Shown: piece by piece, positions 1 to 10,325 of the stretch
How positions within the stretch are numbered: the first letter of the stretch is position 1
Layout of the letters: the number at the start of each line of letters is the position of its first letter
Source of the DNA: Didymella arachidicola
Lineage: Eukaryota; Ascomycota; Dothideomycetes; Pleosporales; Didymellaceae
Reading direction: 5' to 3'
Assembly (NCBI GenBank): GCA_016630955.3
Contig: WOCF03000020.1
Span: 1 to 48,553, forward strand
DNA: 48,553 nucleotides
Made by a program: the position numbers and the translations under genes
Notes under the pieces: model-generated
The model's input: only the letters and a program-made list of their open reading frames with translations
Told to the model about the DNA's origin: nothing
Database searches by the model: none

Positions 1-65
1 GACACAATTCGCGCACCTGCAAGATAGGAATAGAGGGCTCAGATGATAGTAAAGTTTCTAAATAA
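1..65 (+). pseudogene. 3' end of a Fot1/pogo-type transposase gene (cut by window edge)
   Basis: The first 65 bases read in one frame as the end of a protein containing HNSRTCK, stopping at TAA 63-65. The same end (GHNSRTCKK or GHNARTCK) closes the other pogo transposases in this window (for example near 31205-31230), where it forms the last part of a CCHC zinc knuckle. The rest of the element lies outside the window. The knuckle half is visible directly; assignment to the pogo family rests on similarity to the other copies here. Confidence 0.7.
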
Positions 66-297
66 TATTATTCAATTCTGTTAGCTGCACTTTATTGTTG
101 TTGTGCTGCGATATAGCGCTGCGTAGGCGCTACGTTATTAAATTGCGGCACTCGGTTAGGTGTAGCAAAACACGTTATAAGGTAAGAAGAGTGATATAGC
201 CACTATCTTTTATAGTCTATAATAGAGCAAAGGTATAATATAGATAGGCTTATATACAAAGGTAAGCTAAGTATCTAAAGGACAGAAAATAAACTTT
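66..297. other. AT-rich spacer without recognisable gene
   Basis: AT-rich stretch between the pogo transposase tail and the Copia element, rich in TA and TATA steps as in RIP-mutated DNA. I looked on the minus strand for the missing downstream exons of the vanillyl-alcohol-oxidase-like gene that the Copia element appears to interrupt, and did not find them. Confidence 0.5.
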
Positions 298-419
298 TGT
301 GTGCGGGCAGAGGCCAGGCGTAGAAAAGAGGGACTAGGTTGTTTTCTATCTAATGAGGGGAAGAGGGAATATACACCCTACAGATGATTATGTAACAGAG
401 CACGTGATGCTGGCTAACA
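298..419 (-). repeat. Copia 3' LTR
   Basis: 122-bp copy with TG..CA termini; near-identical to 5530-5651 (TTTTC versus TTTCC is the difference I see). In element orientation it is the 3' LTR because the coding region runs on the minus strand. Confidence 0.93.
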
Positions 420-430
420 CACCCCCCCAG
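420..430 (-). promoter_or_regulatory. Copia polypurine tract
   Basis: On the minus strand this reads CTGGGGGGGTG directly against the 3' LTR, the expected place and composition for the plus-strand DNA primer of an LTR retrotransposon. Confidence 0.75.
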
Positions 431-515
431 CTTGAGTGAATAGCAAGAAACGAAAGCTGTAAATGAGCGTCTTGCGTCTCCAAAGCTAGACGTCTTACTC
501 TGTAGGACCCTCTGT

Positions 516-3500
516 TTACAGACCTGAATCTGATCTGTCTCGCAGTTTGGATGATAGATCGCTTAGTCCTAGCTGGCGTACAAAGTTGGCGTGTCTCTGA
601 CGACTAAGGATCTTCGTAAGGCCATCAGCTGGCATCTCTGCAGTAGCCTTCCAATCTACCTGCAGTCTGCCCTCTGCTACCTCCTGGCGTACCCATTGAT
701 GGTGTACGTCTACATGCTTCAGCTTCGTCTGAAGCTTGTCAGCTGTCTTTGTTGCGATTAAGACAGTTTGCTGGTTATCACACCACAGTGCTGGTGTTAA
801 CTCTGGGTCAAACTGGATCGCTTTAAAGAAGCGCTGCCACCACTCCATCTCTGATCCGGCTGTTGATAGAGAGAGTAGCTCGGCCTCTGTAGTCGATTTC
901 GTGACTGATCGTTGGACTGTCGCCTTCCAATCAACAGGCAGTCCATACAGCTTGAAGATATAGCCTTGAGAGCTGCGTCGCGTCTCTGGCTCGTCGGCAA
1001 AAGCAGCATCTGATGCACCATAGAAGAGAGGCTCATGCTCGTGCTCTTGCTGGGATAGCATTGTGATGCTCGTTATGCCTTGCTGCTTATCTGCGGACGC
1101 TCGAATAGCCAAGTGTTTCGTGCCTATCAGGTACCTCCATACATGGCAAGCTGCGTACATATGCTTCTGCCCGGGATTCTGCAGATGACGTGCAAGTACT
1201 GAGTGTGCTCTCGCGACGTCTGGTCGTGTCGAAGTCGAAATGTAAGCCAGTGAGCCGACTAGCCGCTGGTACCTTTGAGTCGCGCAGCACTGGTTCCTCT
1301 GTTGATGGCAAAGGGCATTGTCCCTTAGGGAAACATCTGGACATCTTACGCTTGACTTCAGGTCAAACTTTGCTGCAATCTTATGATGAATGAGTCTTGA
1401 GTCAGGTAGAATAGAGCGACTGAGCTCCTCGCGGATTACGCGGATACCAAGGAACCACTTCAGCTCGCCTAATTCACGGATTCTCGTACGTTGTAAGCAG
1501 CTGCTGCTTGAACGTCTGGTAATAGCCCCTGTTGAGCGGGTGAACAGAACGACAATATCGTCCACGTAGAAAAATACGATCAAGTGATCATTCGTGTATA
1601 AGCATGGCACTCCTGGCACTGGCTCTAGGCTAAGCTTCTTCAAGGTCGATGATAGCTCCTGGTACCAGAGCAATGGAGCTTCTTTGAGGCCATAGAGAGC
1701 GCGCTGTAGTTTCAAGTAGCTCTCCAAGCTCGTCTGTAAATCCTTCTGGCGTACGGCAGTACATTTTGCGTGGCAATCTCGCGTTGAGAAAAGCATTCAT
1801 GGCGTCAAACTGAAACATCTGTAGGTCGAATGCTGCTGCTAACGCGATGAGGGCTCGAAAGACTTTAATTGCTAGCGTTGCCGCGTAGGTGTCTCCCCAA
1901 GCCTCTTGCATGTCTCCTCGTACGCATATACGCGCTTTGAACTTGTATAGGTATCCATCTTCGTCAAATTGTACGTGAATACCCACATCAAGGGTAGAAC
2001 CTCAGCATCTGCTGTCGCTGCAGTTGCCTCTGTCTGATTGAAAGCAGTCTTTTGCCCAGCAGCTATCAAGCTCAGCTCGTGCTGCCTGTGCAAACTCAGC
2101 GCCAAATGGATGATTGTTCAGATCCTTCCATCGCTTTGGTGGATCCGGCAATTGGTCGCGATGTAATCGTAGCTTTGGCATTTCTCCTGTGAGCTTTGAT
2201 GGGGCTGTCGGGTTCATTGCTACTGCAAATGCTCTATAGTACGTAGCTAGAGCATGATCTGGTGGCTTCCTGGTTCTTTTACCCGTAATGATGTTGCTGC
2301 TCACGATTGATGGGTCTGCCATCTTTGGAGCGTTGTTCTGTCGACGATCTGGTACGTAGTCCTCGGTATTGCTCCATCCTTTTGCCCATGTTGATGGCTG
2401 CTTTCGTGGACGGTCTCGCTTGCTCGTCACAGCTGGCCGTAGTGGTCCGTCTCCGCTGCTTTTGGCTGTAGATCTATCATCTTCGTGATGCGTCTGCGGC
2501 TCATCAAGCAGTTGATCTTGAATCTGTTCCCCAGTGTCTTGATCTTCAGCGCCTTGCTGATCTTCCACACTGATCTGTTTCTGCCGGCTCGGAAGCTCGG
2601 TCTAGATCTCTGTCATTGCCTGTCCACTCCTGAGGTGGTACAGTACCGCGATCTGACGGTTCTGGTGTGGGCAGAAAGCTCTGATCCTTAGAAAGCTGCT
2701 GACGTTGTTGTAGCTCAGTTACTACTTCCTGATCTGCCTCTGCCTCCGCTGTATGCAGTATATTGAGGATCTCAATCTCTTCTTGCATAATATCTTCTTT
2801 CTCAGCCTTCTCATGGTCGTTGTAGAGGCTGCTTCTCTGGAATATCACATCTCTCACACGTATCACCTGGTTCTTTTTCGGCAGCCAGATGCGAAAGATG
2901 TTTGATGAGTCATACCCTACAAGGTATCCAACGAATGTACGAGACTCTAGCTTATCTGCCTTCTTCAGCTTTTTGTTAAGCGTGTACGCTTTGCACCCAA
3001 TCTGGGAGAAGTGCGCGACTGAAGGCTGCTTGCCGTGAACGAGTTCGTACGGCGTCTTCCAATCAATAGATCTCGTAGGCGTTACATTCGTGATCTTTGT
3101 CGCCGTGATCGCTAGCTCATTTGATAGAGACTTCGGTAGACCTGCCTTAATGCGGAGCGATCTTGCTTTCGTAATGATGATGTTTCCGGCTTGTTCTGCA
3201 GCTCCAAGCTGCTCAGGCGTGTCAGGAGCACGCAGCTCAATCTTGAGGCCTGCTTGCCTCGCGATTCTGTAGAGTTCGAGGCCATAGCCACGATCCCCAT
3301 CGACTTTGAGCACAATGACTGTGTACCCGTATTGTCGCTCAATCTTGTGTAGCAGCGCCTTGAGAGCTGCTATCACTACTGGTAGTGACTTGTTCGCAAG
3401 AGTCACTGCTTCGTGCCACTTTGAGTACTCGCATACTGCATGCAGCAGGTAGCGATCTCCATTGTAGCATGTTTCTCCAGTCGGTATGAGCTGTACAAGA

Positions 3501-5305
3501 TCAACGACTATTCGATAGAAAGGCCTTGTCGCATGATCATCTGACGCGCGTCTGCTGACCTGAGCTGCCGATTTTGATTGTATACAGGTCTCACACTCGT
3601 GCATCCTTGGAGCTCTGGCGTCTTTGTCAAGAGTTATACCCTGTACATTCCTACTCAGATGGTCAATCACGTCCTTGCCAGCGTGTGCAAACATCTCATG
3701 AGCTTCGACATGGGATGTGTGAATTGGACGTCGATCTTCTCGCGATGGCTTGTACGCTCGCCGTACTGTCGCCGCGAAGCTGCTCAGAGCTAGGCGATCA
3801 TTTTCTTCAGCGTCGACAATCCAATGCCCATTTGCGTATTTAAGCGAACAGATGACGTTTGATGGATGCTTCTGATACATTGCATCTCTCCCTGAGTCGA
3901 ACTGCACGTCTATCTCTCGGCATCGTGAGAGGCTTACAACGTTTGTAAGGAAGCCTTCTACAAGTGCGACGTTAGACAATTGAATCTTGCCTATACCGTT
4001 CGGCCGGTTAACGCTGAACGTCACCTCTCCCCAGGCCTGTATCGCCAAGGTTGAGTCTCCTGCTAAGACCATCTCATGAGGTCTTGCCTTCCGTGTCTCT
4101 TGCCAGCCAAATCTCGTCGAGTTGCATACGTGAATATTCGAGCCTGGGTCGAGTATCCATCGATTACGTATCGCTGGCAAAGCCTTCTGCTGTACCTGTG
4201 CGACAGAGAAGCTGTTGTAGGTGACAAAGCTTGCGCTGCTCTTCCCACCATCAAGTGTGAGCGTCTCATCTGTGCCTTTTACTCTCTTGCCGTGCCGAGC
4301 TAGGAGCTTATTGATTCTCTTAACTTGCTCTGGATCCTTCAAGGCTGCTGCTACTCGGTCTTGCACAGCTTTAGCCGGTTGAAAGTCCTCGGGTCTCTTC
4401 GGATGATCTGGAAACAGGTACCAGCACTCTCTATACCAGTGCTTGCTCCCGCAGATACATTCTGGCTTGTATGGAGCTGATCTCGATGATCTCTGCTCCT
4501 TCTGATGCTGTTCTGACTTGGCTGATACACCTAATGACGCAAACGTACCAAGTGATGCCGCAGTAGGTCCGATTCTTCGGTAATAGATTCTGAACTGAGC
4601 GATGTAGTCTGCCACCGGTTGAACTTCATTCGTCTTGCCTGCTGTCTCTTTCATGATTAAATCATGATGCGATGATCCTGCCCATTCTGGCGCGATCGTC
4701 CTGATAGCTGACAGGAAATCCTCCTGAGCTCGACAGCCCGTTGTTTCAGGAAGGTCTACTTCCCTGCACTGATTCGTAATGTGAATCCAGTCGTCGAGCC
4801 ACTGCTCGAGATCGCGACTCTGAGGGCCTTCCTGCAGAGATCGATACTTGACGATTAGCTCTCTGGTTCGTGTAGCAGTTGTCGGCGCGAACTGCTTCTT
4901 GAGAGCGATCAGTCGATCGTACACCTCATCTTTTCCGTTGATGAGGTAAAGGTGACGAGCAGCAATCGTACGGCTGATATCCAAAAGAAGTTCGCCTTCC
5001 TTCTGCTTTTTCTTCGCGTACTCTGCTCTTTCATATCTCCAGTCGTGGAGGAGATCACTGTACACTGCCTGCTGGCCTGCGTCCAGCTGGGCAATCGCTG
5101 TCGCTCCAGCTCTGACATCGCTGGGCAGTGGTTTGATAGGTTCTTCGAGCTTCGGTAGCTCGCTCTGTGGTTTCGAGATGTCATGGTACTTCCAAATAGC
5201 ATCTACGACGGCTTTCTCTCGTCGTAGCTGGAACCATGACTCCCAATCGACTGGTTTATCCAGTATAACGGTCACTCGTGTGACTCCAGCGTCGTTGTAC
5301 GACAT
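516..5305 (-). pseudogene. Copia gag-pol polyprotein, frameshifted
   Basis: The reading frame starts at ATG 5305 and runs open to 2546: gag-like N-terminus, a knuckle-like C-x-C-x3-H-x4-C block (CICGSKHWYREC), a protease motif DPGS (usual form DSGA/DTGA), the GAG-pre-integrase H..C-x2-C block (HECETC) and an integrase core. RT and RNase H follow in shifted frames: KARICVRGD, DAMNAFLNA, the catalytic YVDD, then RNase H with GASDAAFA, STTEAE, the DNQ box and KHVDVHHQWVR, ending at TAA 516-518. Frames change near 2560, 2040, 1975 and 1720, so no single polyprotein can be made. Order PR-IN-RT-RH is diagnostic of Copia rather than Gypsy. Confidence 0.93.
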
Positions 5306-5518
5306 CGTGATCTTCGTGATTAATCACCAAACTGATCTCTGTACAGAGCAGCAGTTCTGGTCCGTTAGCGACACCACCTGATGGCTGTCGACTAGAAAGG
5401 TCTTTGACGCTGATCAGCTGTCAGTAGACAAAACGAGGTAGAAGTGAACGTAGTCGTTGTCAGTTACACGTCTAGAGCTGTTTTAGTGCTGAGTAGCGCA
5501 GTCTAAGAGGTGCAAACC

Positions 5519-5529
5519 GGGCTCATAAC
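5519..5529 (-). promoter_or_regulatory. Copia primer-binding site for a half-tRNA-iMet
   Basis: Plus-strand GGGCTCATAAC abuts the 5' LTR. It equals the anticodon stem-loop of eukaryotic initiator tRNA-Met (CAU anticodon), so the element RNA (minus strand) could pair with a 5' tRNA fragment ending at about position 39, the priming mode known for Drosophila copia. The match is seen; use of the tRNA fragment is inferred. Confidence 0.75.
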
Positions 5530-5651
5530 TGTGTGCGGGCAGAGGCCAGGCGTAGAAAAGAGGGACTAGGTTGTTTCCTATCTAATGAGGGGAAGAGGGA
5601 ATATACACCCTACAGATGATTATGTAACAGAGCACGTGATGCTGGCTAACA
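5530..5651 (-). repeat. Copia 5' LTR
   Basis: 122-bp partner of 298-419. Its outer side abuts the start of an apparent intron of the vanillyl-alcohol-oxidase-like gene fragment. Confidence 0.93.
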
Positions 5652-5702
5652 AGTTTTATGTTCATACCCACGAGTACATGCTCAGCAGAGTCCTATACTT
5701 AC

Positions 5703-5947
5703 AAGGCGGCGGCTGATGGCTGGAAATCTTCCAAGTACAACGGATATGGGTCGCGAAAATTGTAAAGCTGCTCTCCTGATATAGCGTTCCTATCTCCTAC
5801 GATTTTTGAGAACAGGTCAAGGACATTCTCGAAAGTTGTTCGGTCTACGCCCGGAGGCAGGACCTCGTCTTTCTTGACGCGAGGCACAGAGGTAAAGGCA
5901 TCATCGTGATGCTTCTGCAAGACGGGATCGGCATAGAACAAGGTCAT
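5703..5947 (-). pseudogene. N-terminal exon of a vanillyl-alcohol oxidase-like flavoenzyme, truncated
   Basis: ATG at 5947 opens about 81 codons whose central part (LPPGVDRTTFENVLDLF, then IVG) and end (YNFRDPYPLYLEDFQPSA) resemble the N-terminus, before the FAD domain, of vanillyl-alcohol/4-cresol oxidases. These oxidise para-substituted phenols such as vanillyl alcohol and eugenol. The exon ends in TT followed by a perfect 5' splice site GTAAGT (5702-5697, minus). The Copia element begins 51 bases into this intron and no later exon is found beyond it, so the FAD domain is missing and the gene must be inactive. It is divergent from the dioxygenase at 6271. Family call is from recall of the N-terminal pattern. 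Confidence 0.6.
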
Positions 5948-6270
5948 TTTCGATAATCCTGGGGTTCCTTCCTCACAATTCCTATCGGAGGATTGATGCT
6001 TCTATAATGCTGATGAGTGTGCTGGTTGGTCCTAACTTGTTCTATCGTGCTGAGTGGGTGCCACCCATCCGCAAAGCCCCACCCATACGGTGGTTCTGTG
6101 TCAACCACGATGGCGCCGCTTCGAATGACACACAATTCCTTAAATGCTATGCGCCACCGTATTTGTATAAATAACTCTGTGAATGCCTGTAGCTTTCTGG
6201 CATCAAACAATCGGCATTGAACTTTGAGCAAAAACATTTTGCTACAACATTCTACAAAATATCTTTCGGG
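5948..6270. promoter_or_regulatory. Divergent intergenic region between the oxidase fragment and the dioxygenase
   Basis: About 320 bases separate the two ATGs. An open stretch before the dioxygenase begins at TTG 6217 but has no ATG until 6271, so 6217-6270 is probably 5' UTR. A shared promoter is plausible from the head-to-head layout; I see no site I can name. Confidence 0.4.
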
Positions 6271-7794
6271 ATGGTTCACTTCGTTGGCAGCACGATCTTC
6301 CCAAAGATCTACCAGATGAGCGCATGGAATGAAGACGTGGCGCGCTTTGAAGCCGAGGTTTATGAGCTTGAGGTCATCGGACAGATCCCTGCCGATCTTG
6401 ATGGTGCATTTTATCGAGTGCAGGCTGATCACGCTTTCCCGCCCATTTTCGGCGAGGACGAAATCCCATTGAACGGAGATGGCAATGTCTGCTGCTTCTC
6501 TTTCAAGGATGGCCACGTGGACTTCAAGAACCGTTACGTCCGAACACCCAGATTTGAGGCAGAGCGGGCTGCGCGTCGTGCTCTCTTTGGTCGTTATCGC
6601 AACAGATACACCGACGACCCGCGAGTTCGCGATGTCCTTACACGTACTTCCGCCAATACTCACGTCATCTATCACGCTGGAAAGTTAATGGCAATGAAAG
6701 AAGATGCTCCACCCTTCGAAATCGATGCCGTCACCCTCGAGACAGTTGGCATGGTCGATTACAATGGCACCTTCCACTGTCCGACCCACACGGCCCACCC
6801 AAAGGCAGACACTACAACAGGGGAACTCGTTGGGTTCGGCTATGAAGCCCGAGGAGACGCATCGCCAGATATCTGCTCCTTCACTGTGGACAAGAACGGT
6901 TCTCTCACTGAAGAATTCTGGTTCAAGACACCTTGGGCATGCATGATTCACGACTTCTGGGCCACTGATAACTACGTCATTTTCCCTATCAACGGACTGA
7001 AAGCTAGCTTGGAGCGGATGCAGAAGGGTGAAGATCACTTCTACTGGGATGAGAACCTCGATCATCAACTTCTTGGCGTTGTTCCTCGCCGTGGTGCCAA
7101 GCCTGAAGACGTGAAATGGTTCAAGACCGCGAAAGGCTGTTATGCGCACACGATCAATGCTTACGAAGAAGATGGAAAGCTTGTTTTGGATGCGAACGTT
7201 TGGACTGATTGCGTGTTTCCCTTCTTCCCAAACAGCAAGGGCAAGAAGTTCCATTACGATCCTAAGAATGTTCGCTCGCCCATGTTGCGATACAGGTTAG
7301 ACCCCAAGGGCAGTACCGACGAGATGGTTCATCCTGAAGCCGTTATTGAGGATGGTGTCTTCGAGTTTGGACGTATTGACGATCGTCTATTCGGAAAGTC
7401 ATACAGTCGCTACTGGATCCTGACCATCGATCACACCAAAAAGGCCTATGAAAGCGCTACATCGGCGCAGCCTGGCTTCAACACGCTGCTTTGTCACAAC
7501 TTCGAGACTGGTAAGAACCAGGCCTACTACCACGGCGACGATATCACATTTCAAGAGCCGGTCTTCGTGCCTCGATCTGAAGGTGCTGCGCCCGAAGATG
7601 GCTATCTTGTTGTTTTGGCGGATCTCTATAAGTTGAATCGTAGCCACCTACTACTTTTCGAAGCCAAGGAAATTGATAAGGGTCCTATTGCGGAAATCAA
7701 GCTTCCTCTGAAGCTGCTTGACGGTTTACACGGTAGCTGGGTTGACGGCAAAGATGTTGCTCTAGCATCCAAAGCAAGGGCCAAATCATCCTAA
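6271..7794 (+). CDS. Carotenoid oxygenase family, lignostilbene/isoeugenol-type dioxygenase
   Basis: Uninterrupted 507-codon gene. The frame is open from 6217 but the first ATG is at 6271 (GGGATGG), a good eukaryotic start context. The family (RPE65/CCD) cleaves C=C bonds with a non-haem Fe(II) held by four histidines. All four fit: in HTAHP (ca. codon 176 from ATG 6271), MIHDF (227), CYAHT (293) and GLHGSW (487). The motif spacing, the early LDGAFYRVQ block and MKEDAPP resemble bacterial lignostilbene and isoeugenol dioxygenases more than carotenoid cleavage enzymes. Length is normal for the family, and no signal peptide is seen. It is divergent from a broken vanillyl-alcohol-oxidase-like gene, which suggests an aromatic-monomer (phenylpropanoid) catabolic pair. 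Exact substrate is not readable. Confidence 0.88.
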   Translation: MVHFVGSTIFPKIYQMSAWNEDVARFEAEVYELEVIGQIPADLDGAFYRVQADHAFPPIFGEDEIPLNGDGNVCCFSFKDGHVDFKNRYVRTPRFEAERAARRALFGRYRNRYTDDPRVRDVLTRTSANTHVIYHAGKLMAMKEDAPPFEIDAVTLETVGMVDYNGTFHCPTHTAHPKADTTTGELVGFGYEARGDASPDICSFTVDKNGSLTEEFWFKTPWACMIHDFWATDNYVIFPINGLKASLERMQKGEDHFYWDENLDHQLLGVVPRRGAKPEDVKWFKTAKGCYAHTINAYEEDGKLVLDANVWTDCVFPFFPNSKGKKFHYDPKNVRSPMLRYRLDPKGSTDEMVHPEAVIEDGVFEFGRIDDRLFGKSYSRYWILTIDHTKKAYESATSAQPGFNTLLCHNFETGKNQAYYHGDDITFQEPVFVPRSEGAAPEDGYLVVLADLYKLNRSHLLLFEAKEIDKGPIAEIKLPLKLLDGLHGSWVDGKDVALASKARAKSS

Positions 7795-7942
7795 CTTTTC
7801 GTCATTCGAGATACGTAGTCAGAAATTGCCAGATATCTTTTTTGACTCGACTGCCACGCTTTTCAATTACTAGATCTTTGCCATATCTGTTTCTCTCCAG
7901 TCCTATTCGAACTTTTCTACATCTTCATCTTATCTCTTTGTA
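7795..7942. other. Intergenic, convergent 3' ends
   Basis: Short pyrimidine-rich region between the dioxygenase stop and the stop of the convergent PTH11-like fragment; no gene seen. Confidence 0.4.
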
Positions 7943-8433
7943 TTACCATCGTGCCATTCGATTATTCCAGATCAGGCCTAGTATTGACCTTCGCCTTGTT
8001 GTAATCCGTTGCGGACCCTTCTTGGCAATCTGGTCGTTAGACCAGGTCATGTTTATTGTCCCAAGACTTTGCTGCCTATCTCTTCTGCAGGCTGATATTC
8101 CTCCAATTGTCTCTAGGTCTACTTGTTCCGCGTGTAGTATCGTTCTGCTAGCGTTGTCCGGTAGTCTCTTAGATCGTCGCTTTACCGCATGCATCAGCAC
8201 GGCAAATGACGGGCAGCATCCCACAATCATGGCTGCTGAGCCAGCTACCGCTTCGCATTAAGAACAATTGGACTTACCGATCGGACTTTCATCAGTACCC
8301 AACAGAGCAAGCCATGTTCCATCGACGGGATCTTTTGTTCCAATGGTGTTGGCTGTGGTCTGTGCCGCGCGGAGTGTGGGAATGAAGATGCAGGCCACCC
8401 CGCTGGAAAATAAGACAGTCATGGCTACTATTA
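7943..8433 (-). pseudogene. 3' part of a PTH11/rhodopsin-domain-like membrane protein gene, interrupted by a Tc1 element
   Basis: Reading leftward from 8433, one exon encodes a hydrophobic helix (VAMTVLFSSGVACIFIPTLR) followed by a DPVDGTW block. A 42-nt intron with donor GTAAGT (8265-8224) follows. The next exon gives IAAMIVGCCPSFAVL, then a basic tail ending at 7943. The helix, (K)DPxxxTW, helix and CCPSF order resembles the last two membrane segments of fungal PTH11-like/rhodopsin-domain integral membrane proteins. A Tc1 transposon with TA duplication sits at 8434, and the frame appears to continue beyond it at 13687-13890 (minus). I do not see the other expected membrane segments. Family call is tentative. 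Confidence 0.5.
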
Positions 8434-8463
8434 TTTTCGAAATGTTGAACCCACCACGTGATG
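8434..8463 (+). repeat. Left terminal inverted repeat of the Tc1-type element
   Basis: About 30 bp matching the reverse complement of 13655-13684 with one mismatch (CACGTG here, CAGGTG there), preceded by TA. Confidence 0.85.
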
Positions 8464-8618
8464 CGGGGTATGTAGTTAATGACGCTAGATATAGTTTGTT
8501 AGCAAAACACAGTACAAACAGTATCACACTGCATTTTATATTCCTGCCACGCCTTAAAGAAGCTCGTATAGTCGTTTTTGCAGTAATACAATAATTTGTA
8601 GGTGTTGTACTTTCAACG

Positions 8619-10325
8619 ATGGCCAAATCGAAGCGGAAGAACGTTCGGCCGGAGACTGTTAGACCTGCAAAGCGTCAGCGGAAAGCCACTCAGCCATTTG
8701 AACAAGGCCTCAATCCAGCTCCTCCAGCTCCTCCAGCTCCTCCAACGCCGCCATCAACAGTACGCCGTCCCCTACGCTCGCGAGAGCCGACTCCGCCGCG
8801 TAATCGAGGTACACCGAGCCCGCCAGGGGGTCTATTTGTGGCGGAGGATGAGGATGAGGATGTGGAGGAGGAGGCAGCAGTTAACGCTAGATTACATAAT
8901 GACAACGAGGTGGATAACCAGGTAGATTACGCGTTAGCTGCTGCTACGGCTGTAGAGGAAGTTACAGGCTCACCTGGGTTAGCTGCTGCGGCGTCGATCG
9001 CTCAGTCAAGCCAGCCACAGCGTCCGGAGCCAGAAGTTGACGAGGAGCCGCACCTCCACTGGAACTATCGTGCCTGGTGGACGCTTGGGAAGACTTCGAT
9101 TCCGCAGGCAGCTATTGCAAGACGTAATAAGCCGCTGTACACTGTAGATGAGGATAAGGTGTGGCAATGGGCGGATAGTGTTGTGGAGACGCTGCCGCGG
9201 GCAGCAATTATTGACAGTTTGACAGCGACGCTCTACTATACTAGTGGCCGCCAAGCCAAGTCAGATAGGTGTACTGTAGCACTTCAGCGTCGTGAAAGTG
9301 CAGCTGGACGGGTTATTGTAAGAGGAAACTGGTTTGAATTTGAAGAAGAGCTGGTAGAAATGGATAAAGAGAGCAGCCTGGTAATGACCTGTGACTTTGA
9401 CCTGGTCTTAAGAGAGGATACCGTTACCCAGCCAGCTACTCAGTCAGCATCACAGCCATCTCGAAGCGCTGGCCGTCGACCTGCCATTGTTACAGCAATC
9501 ATGAAGGAGGGACTTGCTAGTGTTGTTACCAATGAGCGCTTTGCTTCTGGCTATGCTATTGGTATACGGGACCATTGGAGGTGTCAGAACGAAGCCTGTT
9601 CTAACAACCCAGGCGTGTGCTGGGTGCGATCGCAGCCAGGTCGACAAATTGAGCGGAGTACTGATCATTACCCGCTCAATGGTAATATGATCGCTAACTG
9701 GGCGAGCGCTATTACACGCGGAGAGTGTACTGTTGAACAGCCGTCAGACGATATCCAGTTGCAATTATACATGTCCAAGGATCGCACTGCCCGTGGGAAC
9801 AAGCGGCGGAGGACGACGTCCCCAGCGTCGTCAAACTCTAGTATTGACAACCTTACAAAGGCAATACTTGTTGGACATCTCGCTCAGTTGAAGCAGCCAC
9901 AGTTACAGCTACAGTGTCAACATCAATTGGAGCCAATACAACAGCAAAGATGGGTTGATATTAAGGCGTCAAGGCCTGAGATGTATCACCATGTGCGTAA
10001 CTTCTTCAGTTACTGGCAATTGAGCATGCCTCACCTTAAAGATAAGATCAAGATGATCTACTCAATGTGTAAAGACGAGCAGTGGGATATCAATATGCTC
10101 ATGGACCCTGTTAATGGGATGACATTTGAGATGTGGACGTTCTACGAGATGCCTGCAAGTATGCTCTCACATCTTCGACGCAAGGCTCACGATTGGAGAA
10201 AAGACTATGCTGGGTTATCAGATGAAGACGCACTACGTTCTCAGCGGATTTTAGCACAGGAGAAGCAACAATATAGCCTAGAAGCAGAGGGGCGGTCGCC
10301 GCTAGGAGAAATTAGTGGCAACTAA
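8619..10325 (+). CDS. Accessory protein of the Tc1-type element, unknown function
   Basis: Intact 568-codon frame from ATG 8619. The N-terminus is basic (KSKRK, RPAKRQRK), a likely nuclear localisation signal, followed by a Pro/Ala tract with PAPPAPPAPPTPP and an acidic run (EDEDEDVEEE). The middle has a possible globular domain with conserved-looking tryptophans and a C-x4-C-x6-C cluster (WRCQNEACSNNPGVCW). A second basic patch (GNKRRRT) and a Gln-rich segment precede an alpha-helical C-terminus. I do not recognise the family. Position inside the terminal repeats and convergence with the transposase suggest an element-borne DNA-binding or regulatory protein; that is inference. Confidence 0.75.
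   Translation: MAKSKRKNVRPETVRPAKRQRKATQPFEQGLNPAPPAPPAPPTPPSTVRRPLRSREPTPPRNRGTPSPPGGLFVAEDEDEDVEEEAAVNARLHNDNEVDNQVDYALAAATAVEEVTGSPGLAAAASIAQSSQPQRPEPEVDEEPHLHWNYRAWWTLGKTSIPQAAIARRNKPLYTVDEDKVWQWADSVVETLPRAAIIDSLTATLYYTSGRQAKSDRCTVALQRRESAAGRVIVRGNWFEFEEELVEMDKESSLVMTCDFDLVLREDTVTQPATQSASQPSRSAGRRPAIVTAIMKEGLASVVTNERFASGYAIGIRDHWRCQNEACSNNPGVCWVRSQPGRQIERSTDHYPLNGNMIANWASAITRGECTVEQPSDDIQLQLYMSKDRTARGNKRRRTTSPASSNSSIDNLTKAILVGHLAQLKQPQLQLQCQHQLEPIQQQRWVDIKASRPEMYHHVRNFFSYWQLSMPHLKDKIKMIYSMCKDEQWDINMLMDPVNGMTFEMWTFYEMPASMLSHLRRKAHDWRKDYAGLSDEDALRSQRILAQEKQQYSLEAEGRSPLGEISGN

Larger units (their letters stand above)
298..5651 (-). mobile_element. Ty1/Copia LTR retrotransposon, degenerate
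   Basis: Two 122-bp direct repeats (298-419 and 5530-5651) starting TGTGTGCGGG and ending GGCTAACA differ at one base seen by eye, and enclose gag-protease-integrase-RT-RNase H coding remains on the minus strand. Next to the 3' LTR is a G-rich polypurine tract (420-430 on the minus strand). Next to the 5' LTR is a primer site complementary to the anticodon loop of initiator tRNA-Met. Flanks 293-297 (ACTTT) and 5652-5656 (AGTTT) may be a target-site duplication with one change. LTR similarity suggests fairly recent insertion, but the coding region has several frameshifts. Confidence 0.93.

Noticed and set aside
6217..6270. Start of the dioxygenase at TTG 6217
   Set aside because: Not a eukaryotic start; first in-frame ATG is 6271 and gives a normal-length family member. 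The same reasoning moved the starts of the pogo transposases and of gag to their first ATG.
7842..8261. Plus-strand 139-codon frame
   Set aside because: Shadow of the minus-strand membrane-protein exons; low-complexity hydrophobic composition.
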